Assembly: GCF_910589235.1 (NCBI RefSeq)
Contig: NC_060978.1
Location: 713,087 to 777,086, forward strand
Reading direction: 5' to 3'
Origin: Vespa crabro
Taxonomy: Eukaryota; Arthropoda; Insecta; Hymenoptera; Vespidae
Length of the DNA: 64,000 nt
The position numbers and the translations under genes are program-made. The notes under the pieces were generated by a model. That model saw nothing but the letters and a program-made list of their open reading frames with translations, had not been told where the DNA came from and did not search any database. Positions 50,004 through 62,367 of the stretch are shown one piece after another; position 1 is the stretch's first letter; each line of letters opens with the position of its first letter.

Positions 50004-50664
50004 CCGTTAGAAACGAAACCTGTTGGAAACCATAGCGCGGATCCTTCGAAGTTTACCTCACGTTTCTTCGTTTTTCGCCTTCTACGTACGTATTTACGTA
50101 CATACATACGTAATTATGTACGTACAACGTAAATACGTATGGGCCGATCGTAGTTGGGCGTCAAGTCGTGTCCCACTCGACCAATCGAGTTTCTCTCTCA
50201 CGGCCGCCGAAAAAAAGAAGGAAAAAAAAAAAACAAGAAAAGAAAAAAGAAAAAAAGAACCTTTTCTTCTTCCTCTACGTTTTTATTATTATTTTATTTT
50301 TTTATTCGATCGATGCCTCAACCACTTCCGCCTCTTTTCTTCTTTTTCTTTCTTTCTTTCTTTCTTTTTTTTTTTTTTTTTTTTATTTCATCGTTTCGCC
50401 CTGTTTCTCCTCCCCCATTTCTTTCTTTATTTATTCTTGCTTTTCTTTTTTTTTTTTTTTGTCTAATTCTTTCGTTCGATCTATTTGAACCAACCAATAG
50501 GAATAGAATAATGGAACAAGAAAAGGATATTCAAAAGAAGGAGGAGAAAGAGGAGGAGGAGGAGAAGGAGGAGAGTCTCGCGTGGGTTGACGATGTCAAC
50601 CGTTTAAGGATTCGGCCACGACGAGATCGTCGTCATTGTGCCCTGCGCGTACCGCTACATTTAC

Positions 50665-50765
50665 CTGGTCCCACTCTGACCCAGATTCTTCGGCTCGGCT
50701 CGGCTCGCCGAGCAAGATGCAGCCAACAGCGGCAATAATGTTCCTCTCCGCTTCCGAAGGATAAA
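50665..50765 (-). other. Candidate 101-bp exon on the minus strand
   Basis: On the minus strand a pyrimidine-rich acceptor (catatatttctctattgaag) precedes 101 bp ending at the good donor CAG|GTAAAT. The matching frame reads YPSEAERNIIAAVGCILLGE and then a polar stretch ending SEWDQ. It is GC-rich and non-repetitive. The opposite strand is also open here, so the direction is uncertain. Confidence 0.25.
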
Positions 50766-51226
50766 CTTCAATAGAGAAATATATGAAAAAGAAATCGACC
50801 GACGACGATTCCCCTCGCGTTCACCAGAAGGAAATATCGAAGGACGTCAATCGATGAAAAGAAGGAATAACGTATCCGTTATCGCCATTCGACTTGCCAT
50901 TCCTACGCCGGAAGATCGTGAATATATCACGGATCGATGACTTCGAATTGGAACCATCGTCCGTACTATCCGTGAGAGAGCTCGTTTCGCTTCGTTTCCT
51001 TTCTCGTAAGAAAGGACTAACCTATTATACCTTTCTTGTCCTTCATTCTCTAACATTTATAACGATCACATTGAAATTAGGCTTCACGATCTTCATGTTT
51101 TAAATTTCCTTCGTGGTGTTCTCGATTTGGAAAAAATAAAATAGAACGAGAAAACGGAGAGGGGAGGGGGGAGAAAAAAGAAAAGAAAAAGAATAGAAAC
51201 GATCGATTCGCTCGAAATGATCGATC

Positions 51227-51230
<4 letters not shown>

Positions 51231-51283
<53 letters not shown>
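51231..51283 (+). repeat. (GA)n, about 52 bp
   Basis: A perfect GA tract. Confidence 0.95.
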
Positions 51284-51284
<1 letters not shown>

Positions 51285-51880
51285 CAAAAGAAAAAGATAA
51301 GAATATTGAAGTATATAAAAGCTTATATTTTTCGGCGTACGTGAAGATAAATGCGATGATCAAGATATCGATCTTTATCGTCGATCGTCACCCAACGGGT
51401 GAACGACGACTTTGAGTTCAACGACCCCGAAGGTCCTCTCCGGCTGTGGGAGACTAACGATAACTAGAACTCCACTCGAGTGAGAGGAGAGCGTCAGTAA
51501 ATCTTTCGAACTTTGAATTAAATCGAAGATCTAGGTATAGATCTGCATGCGAACGATGTTGCACGATGAAAATCGATCGAGAGAGAACCTCGTGTTTTTC
51601 GATAATCAAAGCGTATTTTTCTTTTTCTTTTTCTTTTTCTTTTTTTTTTCTACAAAGCGATATAAATTGGAAGATTCAATGGAATACGAGAATGACGTAG
51701 ATATTACGTTAATAATCTTTTTTTTTTTTTTCGTTTTCTTAATAATTCATCCGTCTTTTAATCGTCAATTAACTAACAAATAAATTATATCGATCTCTTT
51801 AGTCAATTAAATATACGTACGTAGAAGTTCAAAGGTAATACGATAATTCAATGCTACCAATACATTTATTTTCGTTCATA

Positions 51881-51932
<52 letters not shown>

Positions 51933-52129
51933 CAATAATAGATCGAGCTCGTACATTACTTTTCGCAAAAGTATATAAATCGTAATTTCGATAAGAGAAA
52001 TGAGTCTATTGTACGATGTGAGAAGATAAATCGACGTAGGAGAGCTTTTTTCATTTTTTCCATTCTTCATTTTTTTTCTTTCTTTTCAACATGAACACGA
52101 CGTCGTTTATAGGGAAGGGAAGAAGAGGA

Positions 52130-52378
52130 GGGCAAAGAGGAAGAGGAGGAGGAGAAGGAGGAGGAGGAGAAGAACAAGAAGGAGGTGGAGGAGGAGGAGG
52201 AGGAGTGAGTAAGTAAAAGGCATCGGAGGAGTTTCTCAATCGGCACGATTCGAAAGAGTCTCGCATTCGCTCTTTTCTATTTCGGGACACGTCCGCGCGT
52301 CTCTCAGTGAGGAGCAAGATAATGAAATTTCTCCTGTTACCATCGCCGTCATCGTCATCATTGTCGTCGTCGTCGTCT

Positions 52379-52419
<41 letters not shown>

Positions 52420-52420
52420 G
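52130..52420 (+). repeat. GGA-rich tract and (GTC)n array
   Basis: A GGA/GAA-rich stretch (about 52130-52206) and, after about 130 bp of unique sequence, a (GTC)n array (about 52340-52420). Confidence 0.9.
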
Positions 52421-52793
52421 AGGTTCAACTTCAAAGACGATGATAACCGCGAAAGAAGGCGGTTCGTCGAACTCTAATGAGAGAAAAAGAAAAAGAAAGA
52501 GATAGAGAGATAGAGATAGATAGATAGATAGAGAGAGAGAGAGGAAAGGAGAAGAAATACGTAGGTAGATTTTCGCGGCAATTGGTACGAAACTGCGAGT
52601 AAAGAAGGAAGGAGTGATATCGGAACGACTAGGAACGACTATGAACAACTAGAGAGGCGCGGCTCGGTACCACGAGACTCGACCTGCTGTTGTCGAACCG
52701 TAGGAGGAGGTGATAGAGGTGTTGAAGATGGTGGTGGTGAGAAGATGGGAGGGGATAGGAGGAGAGAGGAGGAAAGTAAGTAAGTAAGTAAGC

Positions 52794-52876
52794 AAGAAAG
52801 AAAGAAAGAAAGAAAGACAAAAAGAAAGGGAGAAAGAAAGAAAGAAAGAAGGAAAGAAAGAAAGAAAGAAAGGAGG
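52794..52876 (+). repeat. (AAAG)n
   Basis: About 80 bp of AAAG tetranucleotides with a few GGGA interruptions. Confidence 0.9.
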
Positions 52877-53114
52877 TGGGATACCTGGAATGTGTGTAAG
52901 GTAAGCGGCGGCATCCGGGCAATGCCCTCGCATGTAAACAATCAGAAATTGCAGCCCCGGTTTCGCGAGGTAAAGTTAAGCGAACGCATGAGCTCTGCAC
53001 TTACACGATCGATCGCACACGCGCAATTACATTACCGCATGGATATATAAGCTGAGAGACCGGTTCGTACGTTCTGCGCTCTCCTTCCGTTGCGCTCCTT
53101 TGCGTCCGTCCGTC

Positions 53115-53164
53115 CGCTTGCCTGCCTGCCTGCTTGCCTGCCTGCCTGCAAACCTAAGAAAAAG

Positions 53165-53230
<66 letters not shown>
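53115..53230 (+). repeat. (CTGC/CTTG)n followed by (GA)n
   Basis: About 34 bp of CCTG and CTTG units, then a GA tract of about 60 bp. Confidence 0.9.
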
Positions 53231-53235
<5 letters not shown>

Positions 53236-53335
53236 AGAGAATGAGAGAGAATCACATCTCTCGCGTAAAAAGTCCTCCTACTTTGTACGACGTATCCCAA
53301 TTTCGAAATGATACGCCTTTCGAAGTACAATATGT

Positions 53336-53371
<36 letters not shown>

Positions 53372-53940
53372 GCATACACATTTATACCTAAATGCATATA
53401 TCTATATATATATATATATATACGTTTATATGATGCGTTAGTAGGAGAGGATCGAATTGAAATGACGCGGGATTCATTATGAAAGAATGCAGAGTGAACC
53501 GACGATGCGTGACAGGAATATGACGTTTGTACATCGCTTAGGTGCGTCGTAATCGAGGAGATCGATGTATTATGCCATTGTTGTGTCGTAGGACGTTCTC
53601 GCGTGATAATACACCATTGTTATATACCGATGATTTCATTATATAAATCCCGTCAATTTATATAATCTTGCCATTAGATCGCGACTGGCGCGGACTGACG
53701 GGAGGACGGAGTGGGGAGAGGGGAGGGGGCGGGTGATTGGATTGGATTGAATTGGTGATAGGGATGGATGAGAGAGATTAAGGAATTAAAAAAAAAAAAG
53801 AAAAAAGAAAAGAAAAAAAGGTTAAAAAAATGAAAGATAATAAAAACGGGAGAGGGAAAATTGAAAAAGAAAAGAAAAAGAGAAAAGAGAGAATAGAAAA
53901 GATAATATAAATGAAAGAAGAAAATTAATCGTTCTATTCT

Positions 53941-53944
<4 letters not shown>

Positions 53945-53990
<46 letters not shown>
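53945..53990. repeat. (TA)n, about 45 bp
   Basis: A perfect TA tract. Confidence 0.95.
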
Positions 53991-54365
53991 GATCTTTTAA
54001 ATTTGACGCTTATGGTACTTCGCGTATGTAGGAACCCTGTCGTGTATGTCGGGTTCATTGACCGACCGCCGACCTTTTACGAGCACACGAAGGATTCTGG
54101 ATCAAACGGCTCCGACTATGTATCCCCACGAGGAAGAGACCAGCCTGTGTTTCAATTAATAAACGAAAAGGAGACACACTTGGTTACGAATTGGTTCGTT
54201 TACGAACACGGTGGAACGAAGATTGCGGTACGAAAGATTCAAGAGGCTTCGTTAATTGACATGTTAACCCTTTAAAAACGACGCAGTTTGAACGAACAGA
54301 CACGATTTACTATAAGATCATGTAAAAGTTATTAGATACGTACGTGCGTGCGTATATGTGAGCGC

Positions 54366-54420
54366 GTATGTGTGTGTGTGTGTGAGTGTGTGTGTGTGTG
54401 TGAGTGTGTGTGTGTGTGTT
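54366..54420 (+). repeat. (GT)n with GAGT interruptions
   Basis: About 55 bp of GT dinucleotides in three blocks. Confidence 0.9.
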
Positions 54421-54802
54421 AGTCTCGAAGGAAGCTCGGATAAATTTTCAAAAAAGAAAAAAAAGGAAAAAGAATGTACGATAACAATTAATTTTTGTTC
54501 GTTTCTCTTTTTCTTCTTTTTCTTTTTTTTTTTTTTTTTAATTTTTAATTTTTTAATTCTTTTTAATTTCGATCAAAATTATGTTACATTTAATGTTAAT
54601 TGTAGAACGCAAAGAAATTCTTATTATATTAGTTATAGAAGGTTATAGAGCGAAACGTGAGTGAAACGTGATACTCGTATGTGTAGTTTCTAAAAAAAAA
54701 TACAGATTTGTTAAATTAAATGGAAAAAAAAATATTAAAAACAAAGAACAAATAAATAAATACATTCCTTCGTTAATCCCCTTAAAATGATAATTTCTAT
54801 TA

Positions 54803-54807
<5 letters not shown>

Positions 54808-54860
<53 letters not shown>
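54808..54860. repeat. (TA)n, about 50 bp
   Basis: A perfect TA tract. Confidence 0.95.
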
Positions 54861-54865
<5 letters not shown>

Positions 54866-55996
54866 CGTAATTAATGCAATTGCATATGAATATCGTCTAT
54901 TGGTTCTATTAAATATAAATAATATCTAATTCCATGAAAAAGATATTTTATCGGTATATTAACCTTTCAATTATAATTTCTATCGTTTAATATCCTTTAC
55001 AATTTTTATTTTTCATTTTTCATATTTCCAGGAGAATTTCATTTCTATAGATAATTAAAAGATTAAATCGAGTAAATACAATGGTGATTCCCAGTGTATA
55101 GGCGACTTTCGCGATAGTTTCACACCGTGATGGAAGCCCGAAGAGCGTTCGTACGAGAAAGAAGACACATACTCTTCTCGTTCGATTGGAAGAGAGTAAC
55201 ACGTCCTCCGCATGGACGGTCGTTCACCCTTGAAGCGATCACAGACGGAGCGTAGACCGCGTTTCTTCGTCTCCCTCTTCTTTTTTTATATTCTCTTTTC
55301 CCCCACCCCTCTCTCTCTCTCTCTCTCTTTCTCTCTCTGTACCCCTCGTGTTTCCTTCCTACCTCTATTTCTTCGTATTTACATTCCACGTAAGTACTTT
55401 ACTCATTCACTTACTTATTTAAATTTTTTACTTTACCTCTTTACGTCTTTCTTATTCATCTTATCTACCATTCATCCTTATCTACGTTCATCTTCAACGA
55501 TTGATGTCAAGAGAAACGAAGCTATGCTCCTCCTCCTCCTCTTCCTCCTCCTCCTTCTCCTTCTCAACCCCGTTCAATCTTTCCATGGATCAAATCATCT
55601 TATTTTATTTCTTTAAGTTTCACGACTATACTATTTTTCCTATTGTAACTCAACGAGCGCGTTCCTCCCCGCTTTCATTCACGTCCAAGGAGGCAAAAAG
55701 ATAAAAGAAAAAAAGGCAAGATCCGGAGGAAGAAGAGATCTTATCGCTAACGCGCTCGCGCGATCGTACTCGTGCGCTCTTACTTGTAATAGTGTTCGCG
55801 TTCGCGCACTCGCCGGGCTCGGGCTTCGGGCTACGGGCTCTCATATACAAGGAGAGTTCATTCAACTTTTTACCTTCACGAGTAAAACAAAACCGCGCTC
55901 CTTTTCACGATATTTCCTTTCATTTTTAACGAAAAAGTATCGCGTCAGCGAGTAAGTCGGTTCTGCTGTTTTCTTTTCTTCTCTTTCTTCTTTTTT

Positions 55997-56050
55997 TGTT
56001 TGCTTGTTTGTTTGTTTGTTTGTTTGTTTGTTTGTTTGTTTGTTTGTTTG
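55997..56050 (+). repeat. (GTTT)n, about 13 units
   Basis: Near-perfect GTTT tetranucleotides. The minus frame reads Lys-Gln-Thr-Asn repeats and is not a gene. Confidence 0.95.
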
Positions 56051-56436
56051 TTTTTTTTTCTTTCTTTCTTTATTTCTTAAAACGTCCACACTTTGCTTCA
56101 CAATCATGAAATCAGTCGAAAGACCAACGAGAGATTTACTTCGACTTTGAGAATTTTCTCAAAAGGAAAACTTTTTTCCCTCGTTTCTTTCGTCGTGTTA
56201 AGCTTGCCCCGTTGGCTCGCACGAAGGAAGTAAAAAATTATTACCTTTTCGTTATCATCGCGGTTCCTTTCAAATTAATTTTCGAGCTTTAATGATGTAG
56301 AAAAAGTAAAAAGAAAAAAAGAAAAAAAAAGAAAAAAGTAAAGAAGAAAAAAGGAAAAGAACTACGGCGCTTGGATATAATTCAGGATGATCGAAAAAAT
56401 TTGTATAAAAGAAGATCAACGTGAATCAAAGCGAAC

Positions 56437-56497
<61 letters not shown>
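56437..56497. repeat. (TA)n, about 60 bp
   Basis: The longest perfect TA tract noticed. Confidence 0.95.
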
Positions 56498-56500
<3 letters not shown>

Positions 56501-56830
56501 ATTTATATTAAAAATATTTCTGCAAAAATATTTCTAACGTATATCGTGAAAAAGTAGAAATCTTAATTATGCATGTGCGAATTAAAAATCATTCGCTTTG
56601 GTTTGTTAAATACCAATGAGAATTTACTTTTTAATTCGTCGTCAAACGGACGTTTTTTAATCTCGTTTGACGCATACAAAGTATCGGTATGCTCCTTGAG
56701 GATGATTGAAATGATCATAGCTAAGATGAGAATGAGAGAGAAAGAAAGAGAAAGAGAGGGAGAGAGAGAGAGAGAGAGAGCGTGTCCTCTTCCTTCACTC
56801 ATCCTCTCGTCTTGAACGATCCTTTTCCAG

Positions 56831-56977
56831 GAATCGATACCTCTTTCCCGTGGTACGAAGAAATCGACGAAGAAAACGACAATGAAGTATCAACGAAGAA
56901 GAATCGTCACGTCGACGTCGTTTTGGATCAACGACCGAGGAATGCAATCTCGAAAACGTGTGTTGCATTCTTAGAGA
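56831..56977 (+). other. Candidate 147-bp exon, phase 1-1
   Basis: A strong acceptor (gatccttttccag) opens a non-repetitive frame starting IDTSFPWYEEIDEENDNEVS and ending KTCVAFLE at a donor AGAGA|GTAAGC. Both boundaries are phase 1. If the donor is not used, the frame runs on through a hydrophobic stretch into a CT/poly-T tract. No family recognised. Confidence 0.25.
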
Positions 56978-56979
56978 GT

Positions 56980-57122
56980 AAGCTCGTGTGCTCTGGTATC
57001 GCCATCGCCATGATTATTTGCTTGGCTACGCCTACGATTAAAGTTAAAAGCGCATTATCCCTAGATCCATTATTTCGAATATGTTCGCGTTTCTCAGATT
57101 TTTTTTCTTTTCATTGCTTTTT

Positions 57123-57162
<40 letters not shown>

Positions 57163-57920
57163 TTTTTTTTTTATAATGATTTCCGTCCGAGAATCGACTT
57201 TCTGCGTAACGTACGAATACCATTGTAATCCGATTCTGTAGGTGTTTCGAGTGTCTGATGGAATGATTATATTATATTATATACATATATGTGTGTATAC
57301 ACATGCATACATATATACATAATATATATATATATATATATATATAAACATTGAAAAATTGATTGATTGATCGATCGATCGATCGATCAATCGTAGAAGA
57401 ACAGGAAATGATTGGATTAGATTTAGAATGAATTCGTTCAAATCATTTAGAGATGAGCACGTGTAAACAAGAACTTATATTGGAGATTAATTCGAGCATT
57501 AATTTGGACATTAATCTGGTGGTTCCTGGATTATAAAAAGTTTTCGAGAATAGCGAATGGCCTTCGGGTCATCATCGCTCACTCGTTGCTGTTACAACAC
57601 CGATAAGAAGGTGTCGTTGCTCCGAATAAAATCATTGCCGTTCTTCTCAATCGCAATAATAATCTTTCAAGGATCATACGTATACGAACGTCCAGAACGA
57701 CCGTAGCGATGACGACATCGCTATCGAATCGCAATAAAATGTTTCTTTTTTTCTTCTTTTTTTTTCTCTTTCTTTTTTTTTCGTTGAAGCGCGAGTAAGT
57801 AAGTAAGTAAGTACGTGCCGAGTAAAACGAAGGATAATGATAAGTCGCATGCGATGTAAATCGGTTATCGACGGCACCAATGACCGAGAGAGAGAGAGAG
57901 ACAGAGACAAAGACAGAGAC

Positions 57921-57959
<39 letters not shown>

Positions 57960-59100
57960 TCGAGTGGCTACCGGTTAAACGTCGTTTAGAGAATTCAAAA
58001 AAAAAGCAGTATATTTAATTGAGAGAATAGATACAACAATTAATGAGTTAATTAATTATTTATTATTGTTCTTTTCTTTTCTTTCTTTTTTTTTTTGTAT
58101 TTCTTTTGTTCCTCTTCTTTCTTCCCTTTTCTGTGCTTTTTTCTTTTTTTCCTTCTTCTTCTTTTTTTTTTCCTTTTCTTTTCTCTCTTTTTAAATCATA
58201 ATATCCACGAACGAAGTGACTCACTCACCCTTAGAGGAGAAACAGGTAGGGAACGGAAGGAGAGCGCGCTTTTCGCCAGTTATGGCGAGGATGGACGAGC
58301 ATTTTGCACGGCCTGTAGGCCGGTATCGTTTGTCCGAATGCGGTTCCCCTTATTTGGACAGGTTGCACCGTACCGGACGAATAAATATACACAAATAGGT
58401 CAGACGTTCTTCGTAACGTGCTTCTCTCGTGCATGGTTAGTACCGAAAATTTTCGTCCATTCGTATTTTACGATTCGTTAAAGTGATACCTCGTTATCGT
58501 TTATTTACGCGTTGATACCACGTCTAAATCATTAAATAAAAAAGAAAAAGGAAAAGAAGAAAGAAAAAAAAAAAAACGTCTACGATGATTAAGAACGACG
58601 ATCGACGGAAATCTTTAAATACGTTCGTCGTTTCTTTAATAAAATATTATTATTTTCGTTATCTCAACACTTATAAATGTATCCGCACAAAAATTTTTTT
58701 TTCTTTTTTTCTTTTTTTACGTACATATATACATATATTAATACATACATATATATACATACGTAACATACGTACGTACGTACTCGTGTGTCGTACCGTA
58801 TGATTTGACTTCGTAAGTTATAAAACGTGCATGAGAGAGATCATTGGTTGAAATATTAAACATTTGACACATCGGGATTACGAAATTACACGAACGAAGC
58901 GATCGCTCGATATCAGGACGTTCGACGTTACCGATGAACCAATCGTCGACGCCTCTTTCGAGTTAAATAACAATCAATAATAGAAATAGAAATGGAACTC
59001 AAAATTTGCACACTTCCTTTTGACAATCCGCACTATAATTAAATGCGAGAAATATGCGATAATAACGTCGTAATAAAAAGGCGGAAGATATATTGCCATT
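56980..59100. other. Non-coding, between the 56831 candidate and the CYP18A1 upstream block
   Basis: CT/poly-T (57127-57170), (TA)n near 57319, a (GATC)n palindrome near 57360-57392, ACAGAG and GA repeats (57890-57955), a T-rich tract 58070-58190, and the weak candidate at 58235. Otherwise AT-rich. Confidence 0.5.
58235..58398 (+). other. Weak candidate terminal exon
   Basis: After actcacccttag a phase-1 frame runs 53 codons to TAG, including MARMDEHFARPVGRYRLSEC. The minus strand is open here as well. It is listed because it is phase-compatible with 56831-56977 and lies in a GC-richer, non-repetitive block. Confidence 0.13.
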
Positions 59101-59652
59101 ATATGGCATGAGGATTTTAATATACGAAAATATTATCGGAGCGGACGACGCGCTCACTAGCGCCGCATCGCGCCGTCTGAGTGCTCGAAGCGGCTCTCCG
59201 TGGCGAGAAGCCACATTTACCCCCACCATTCAGCAGAGGGACTCTCTCCGGACTTTGCGGGGTCCGTTGCGGGGGGCCCGAGGGTTTGGTCCGCCCTCGC
59301 ACCCTCGCTCGTGTTCTGCCCACCACCCTCGTGGCTGACGATCGTACTCTCTGCCCCTTTCTCCCCTCCCCTTTTGAGCCCTCACCACTGTACGAGGTGA
59401 CGAAGTCCGAATGATCTTCTCAACGTGTGCTACTGCAAACGTTGCTGTTGCTGCTGCTGTTGCTGTTGTAACTGTTACTCTTTCTGTTACTTTTGTACTA
59501 TGCTACGCTAAGGTATTCTGCGTTCTATCGTGCCTCTTCTCCGTCGTGCCGTACTTTTCTATTGTATATTGTGCCATGTGTACTGTACTTTGCCGTACTG
59601 TTCTGTGATCTGTTCTGTTGTACTGTGTTATGCTATGCTGTGCCGTTCTGTG

Positions 59653-59693
<41 letters not shown>

Positions 59694-59760
59694 GCCGCTG
59701 ATCTACGGGGCGCCCCCACCCCGCCGCACAGAGGGGCCGCCGTGGGGCCGCTGCCTGATG
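59100..59760 (+). promoter_or_regulatory. GC-rich upstream block of CYP18A1
   Basis: A GC- and CpG-rich stretch, rare in this window, directly upstream of the inferred TATA box. It includes cgccgcatcgcgccg-type sequence near 59160, a long C/G-rich segment near 59260-59390, and a CTG array near 59654-59692. Open frames on both strands follow from base composition and do not look like conserved protein. The position suggests a proximal promoter. Confidence 0.45.
59654..59692 (+). repeat. (CTG)n array, about 12 units, degrading into CCG
   Basis: Near-perfect CTG/CAG triplets sit about 75 bp upstream of the TATA box. On either strand it would read as a homopolymer such as poly-Gln or poly-Leu, but no gene frame is supported. 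Confidence 0.9.
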
Positions 59761-59766
59761 AGTCAC

Positions 59767-59774
59767 TATATAAG
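59767..59774 (+). promoter_or_regulatory. TATA box, probable core promoter of CYP18A1
   Basis: TATATAAG lies at the end of a GC-rich block and about 0.9 kb upstream of the CYP18A1 start codon, on the same strand. A start near 59797-59803 (tgttagtac) would have the usual 25-35 bp spacing. No competing plus-strand gene is seen between this box and the ATG. The transcription start itself is inferred. Confidence 0.5.
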
Positions 59775-59797
59775 ACAGGCAAGGACAAGAAGGTGTA

Positions 59798-59883
59798 TGT
59801 TAGTACACACTCAATCCTCCCGTGGCTCGCACGACTCCCGACGTGACGAGCGCCGGCGAATTCGGCTGCGGCTGTGACCGACT

Positions 59884-59930
<47 letters not shown>

Positions 59931-60461
59931 CTTCTTCTCCTCCCTTTCTCTCTTTTTCCTTTTCTCCTCTCTTTTCCCTCTTCCTATCTCTTTCTCTTTC
60001 TCTCTCTCTCTCTCTCAATCTTAGTCTCATATCACCTATTCCTCTCTCCGTCTCTCTCGCTCGCTCCTATCAATCTCTATCAAGAGCTCTCTCCCCCTCC
60101 CTTTTAACCAACTCCATATATCCTCTCTTTTCGTTTGGCGTACTCCTGATCGTTTCACGCGAGAGTGGCGAGCGAGTCGCCCGCCGACGAGGATCGGTAG
60201 TTGAGAGAGTAGTATCACGGATTGCGATCCTCCGAAACGCACGCGCACGCTTTCGAGGATCGACCGAAAGAGAGAAGAGTCGCGTGCTAGAGCGATATAT
60301 CGGGAATCGGCCTTTTCCATTTCTTATCTTTTTTGTTGTTGTTGTTTCTTATTTTTTTTTTCGCTTTTTTTTCTTTTTTTTACTTTTTTCTCTTTTTTCT
60401 CTTCATTCGTCTTTGAGAAAAAGAGAGGGGTCCCTTACCCCATTCAACGATATATATATAG

Positions 60462-60500
<39 letters not shown>

Positions 60501-60689
60501 TAAAAAATATATATATATACACACAACATATATATATATATATATAAAATTGGTGATACCGCGAAGCAACAAACACTTGAGTGTATATCGTTACGGTACC
60601 GATCGATTGTATCGAGTATTAGTTATCGACTATCGTTCACACTACAACCGGGATCTATTTATCGACAAGAAAAAGACGAACTCGACAAT
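59798..60689 (+). other. Probable 5' leader of CYP18A1
   Basis: About 890 bp between the inferred start and the ATG at 60690. It holds a long CT tract (59886-60018), a GC-richer stretch (60140-60300), T-rich sequence, and a TA/CATATA tract (60449-60546) about 140 bp before the ATG. Such a repeat-rich leader may be shortened by an unseen 5' intron. The ATG was chosen because the frame then starts with the expected membrane anchor. Confidence 0.4.
60449..60546. repeat. TA/CATATA tract in the CYP18A1 leader
   Basis: An interrupted TA run ending about 140 bp before the CYP18A1 ATG. It is weakly informative as promoter DNA. Confidence 0.9.
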
Positions 60690-61751
60690 ATGTTGGTGGA
60701 ACACGCGGCACAGTGGATCTGGAAAGCGATGGGCGGCACCAGGATCGAGGCTCTATACACCCTCCTCGTGTTCTTGGGTGTACTCCTGATTGTGAGGTGC
60801 ATTCAGTGGCTGAGGTACATCCGTACCCTACCGCCCGGCCCGTGGGGCGTGCCAGTCTTTGGCTACCTACCTTTCCTCAAAGGGGACGTCCACCTACAGT
60901 ACGGCGAGCTGGCAAAGAAGTACGGCTCGATGTTTAGCGCACGCCTCGGAACACAACTCGTCGTTGTTTTAAGCGATTATCGGGTTATCCGCGATACTTT
61001 CCGTCGCGAGGAGTTCAGCGGTAGACCGCACACAGAATTCATCAACATCCTCGGTGGATACGGTGAGTGTACAAACGATCATTATATATCATCGATAAGT
61101 TTTTAACTAATCCGAGATATCATTCGTTAGTTTCGTAAAAATCGTCCTTTTGAATTCTTCTTTTCTATTTTCTTTCTTTCTTTTTCTTTCTGTTTTTCCA
61201 TTTTTCCTTTTCTTTTTTTTTTTTTTTTTTACTTCTTACTCTTACTTCTGAGACTTCGCGAATATCGATCGCGATAGATCGCGATAGATCGATGGATCGA
61301 TCACAGTCTATTTTAGCGCATCGTTTCCACACCTCTCTCGTTTCAACTTCTCGGTCAATGCTAACTCGTACTATGCGATGTTGTAATCGATCGTCCGCGC
61401 GATAGGTCGGACTGATCGGCACTGATGTCGCGAAAACGAAACGAGTATCCGCGTGTACCGCATACGTGAGTTCGCACGGCTTAGGATCTCTTTATTCTTT
61501 TTCATAGGTGTCATTAATACCGAGGGCGCTATGTGGAAGGATCAAAGAAGGTTCCTCCACGAGAAACTTCGTAGTTTTGGAATGACTTACATGGGTGCTG
61601 GAAAGAAGATCATGGAGTCTAGAATTATGGTGAGTCTTAGTTATCGATCGATCAAAATTTTCATTATCCATTATTCATTTTATCTTTTCTTTTTTTTCAC
61701 CCCTCTCTTCATTTTGATTATCGTTATCTCGATCGTGCAAGAAACGAATTT

Positions 61752-61807
<56 letters not shown>

Positions 61808-62327
61808 TCGATGACCGTGAAATGTTAAAATAACGAACGAAACGCGATCGCGATTTGATTACAGAGAGAGGTCGATACTTTTATCCAAGGTTTATTGTCG
61901 AGACAAGGAGCACCGACGGACGTATCACCTTCCCTCGGTATGTCGATCAGCAATGTGATCTGTTCGATCATCATGGGAGTTCGCTTCCATCACGGTGATT
62001 CAAGATTCAAAAGGTTCATGGATCTGATCGAAGAAGGATTCAAATTATTCGGCAGTATAGCGGCTGTTAATTTTATACCGATTATGCGTTATCTTCCTTG
62101 TCTTCAAAAAGTTCAAAACAAGATCTCGCAGAATCGTGCCGAAATGGCTGATTTCTTTCAAGAAACGGTCGACCAGCATCGAGTCACCTTCGACGAGAAC
62201 AACATTCGCGATCTCGTCGACGCTTATCTCTTGGAAATCCAGAAGGCTAAGGCCGAAGGACGCGAGGCACTGCTGTTTCAAGGCAAGAATCACGGTGAGT
62301 AATCGAGATCGTTTGTTCTGAAAAGAT

Positions 62328-62367
<40 letters not shown>

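Larger units (their letters stand above)
50770..56825. other. Non-coding, repeat-rich
   Basis: Dense simple repeats. A short ORF at 55131 (MEARRAFVRERRHILFSFDW, 41 codons) and a frame at 54012-54275 look somewhat protein-like, but no splice signals or homology support them. Confidence 0.5.

Noticed and set aside
54003..54275. Frame with protein-like text (includes RPPTFYEHTKDSGSNGSDYV)
   Set aside because: No recognised family, no clear splice sites, and no repeat-free context. Not enough to call a gene.
55120..55389. Minus-strand 89-codon frame
   Set aside because: Lacks an ATG start, its first half is GA-repeat coded, and splice signals are absent.
55212..55616. 134-codon plus frame starting MDGRSPLKRSQTERRPRFF
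   Set aside because: The start looks plausible and a GTAAGT donor lies at 55389, but most of the frame is CT/T-rich repeat, so it is not supported.
59822..60547. 241-codon frame upstream of CYP18A1
   Set aside because: Runs through CT, T-rich and TA repeats of the leader. The CYP18A1 frame starts at 60690.
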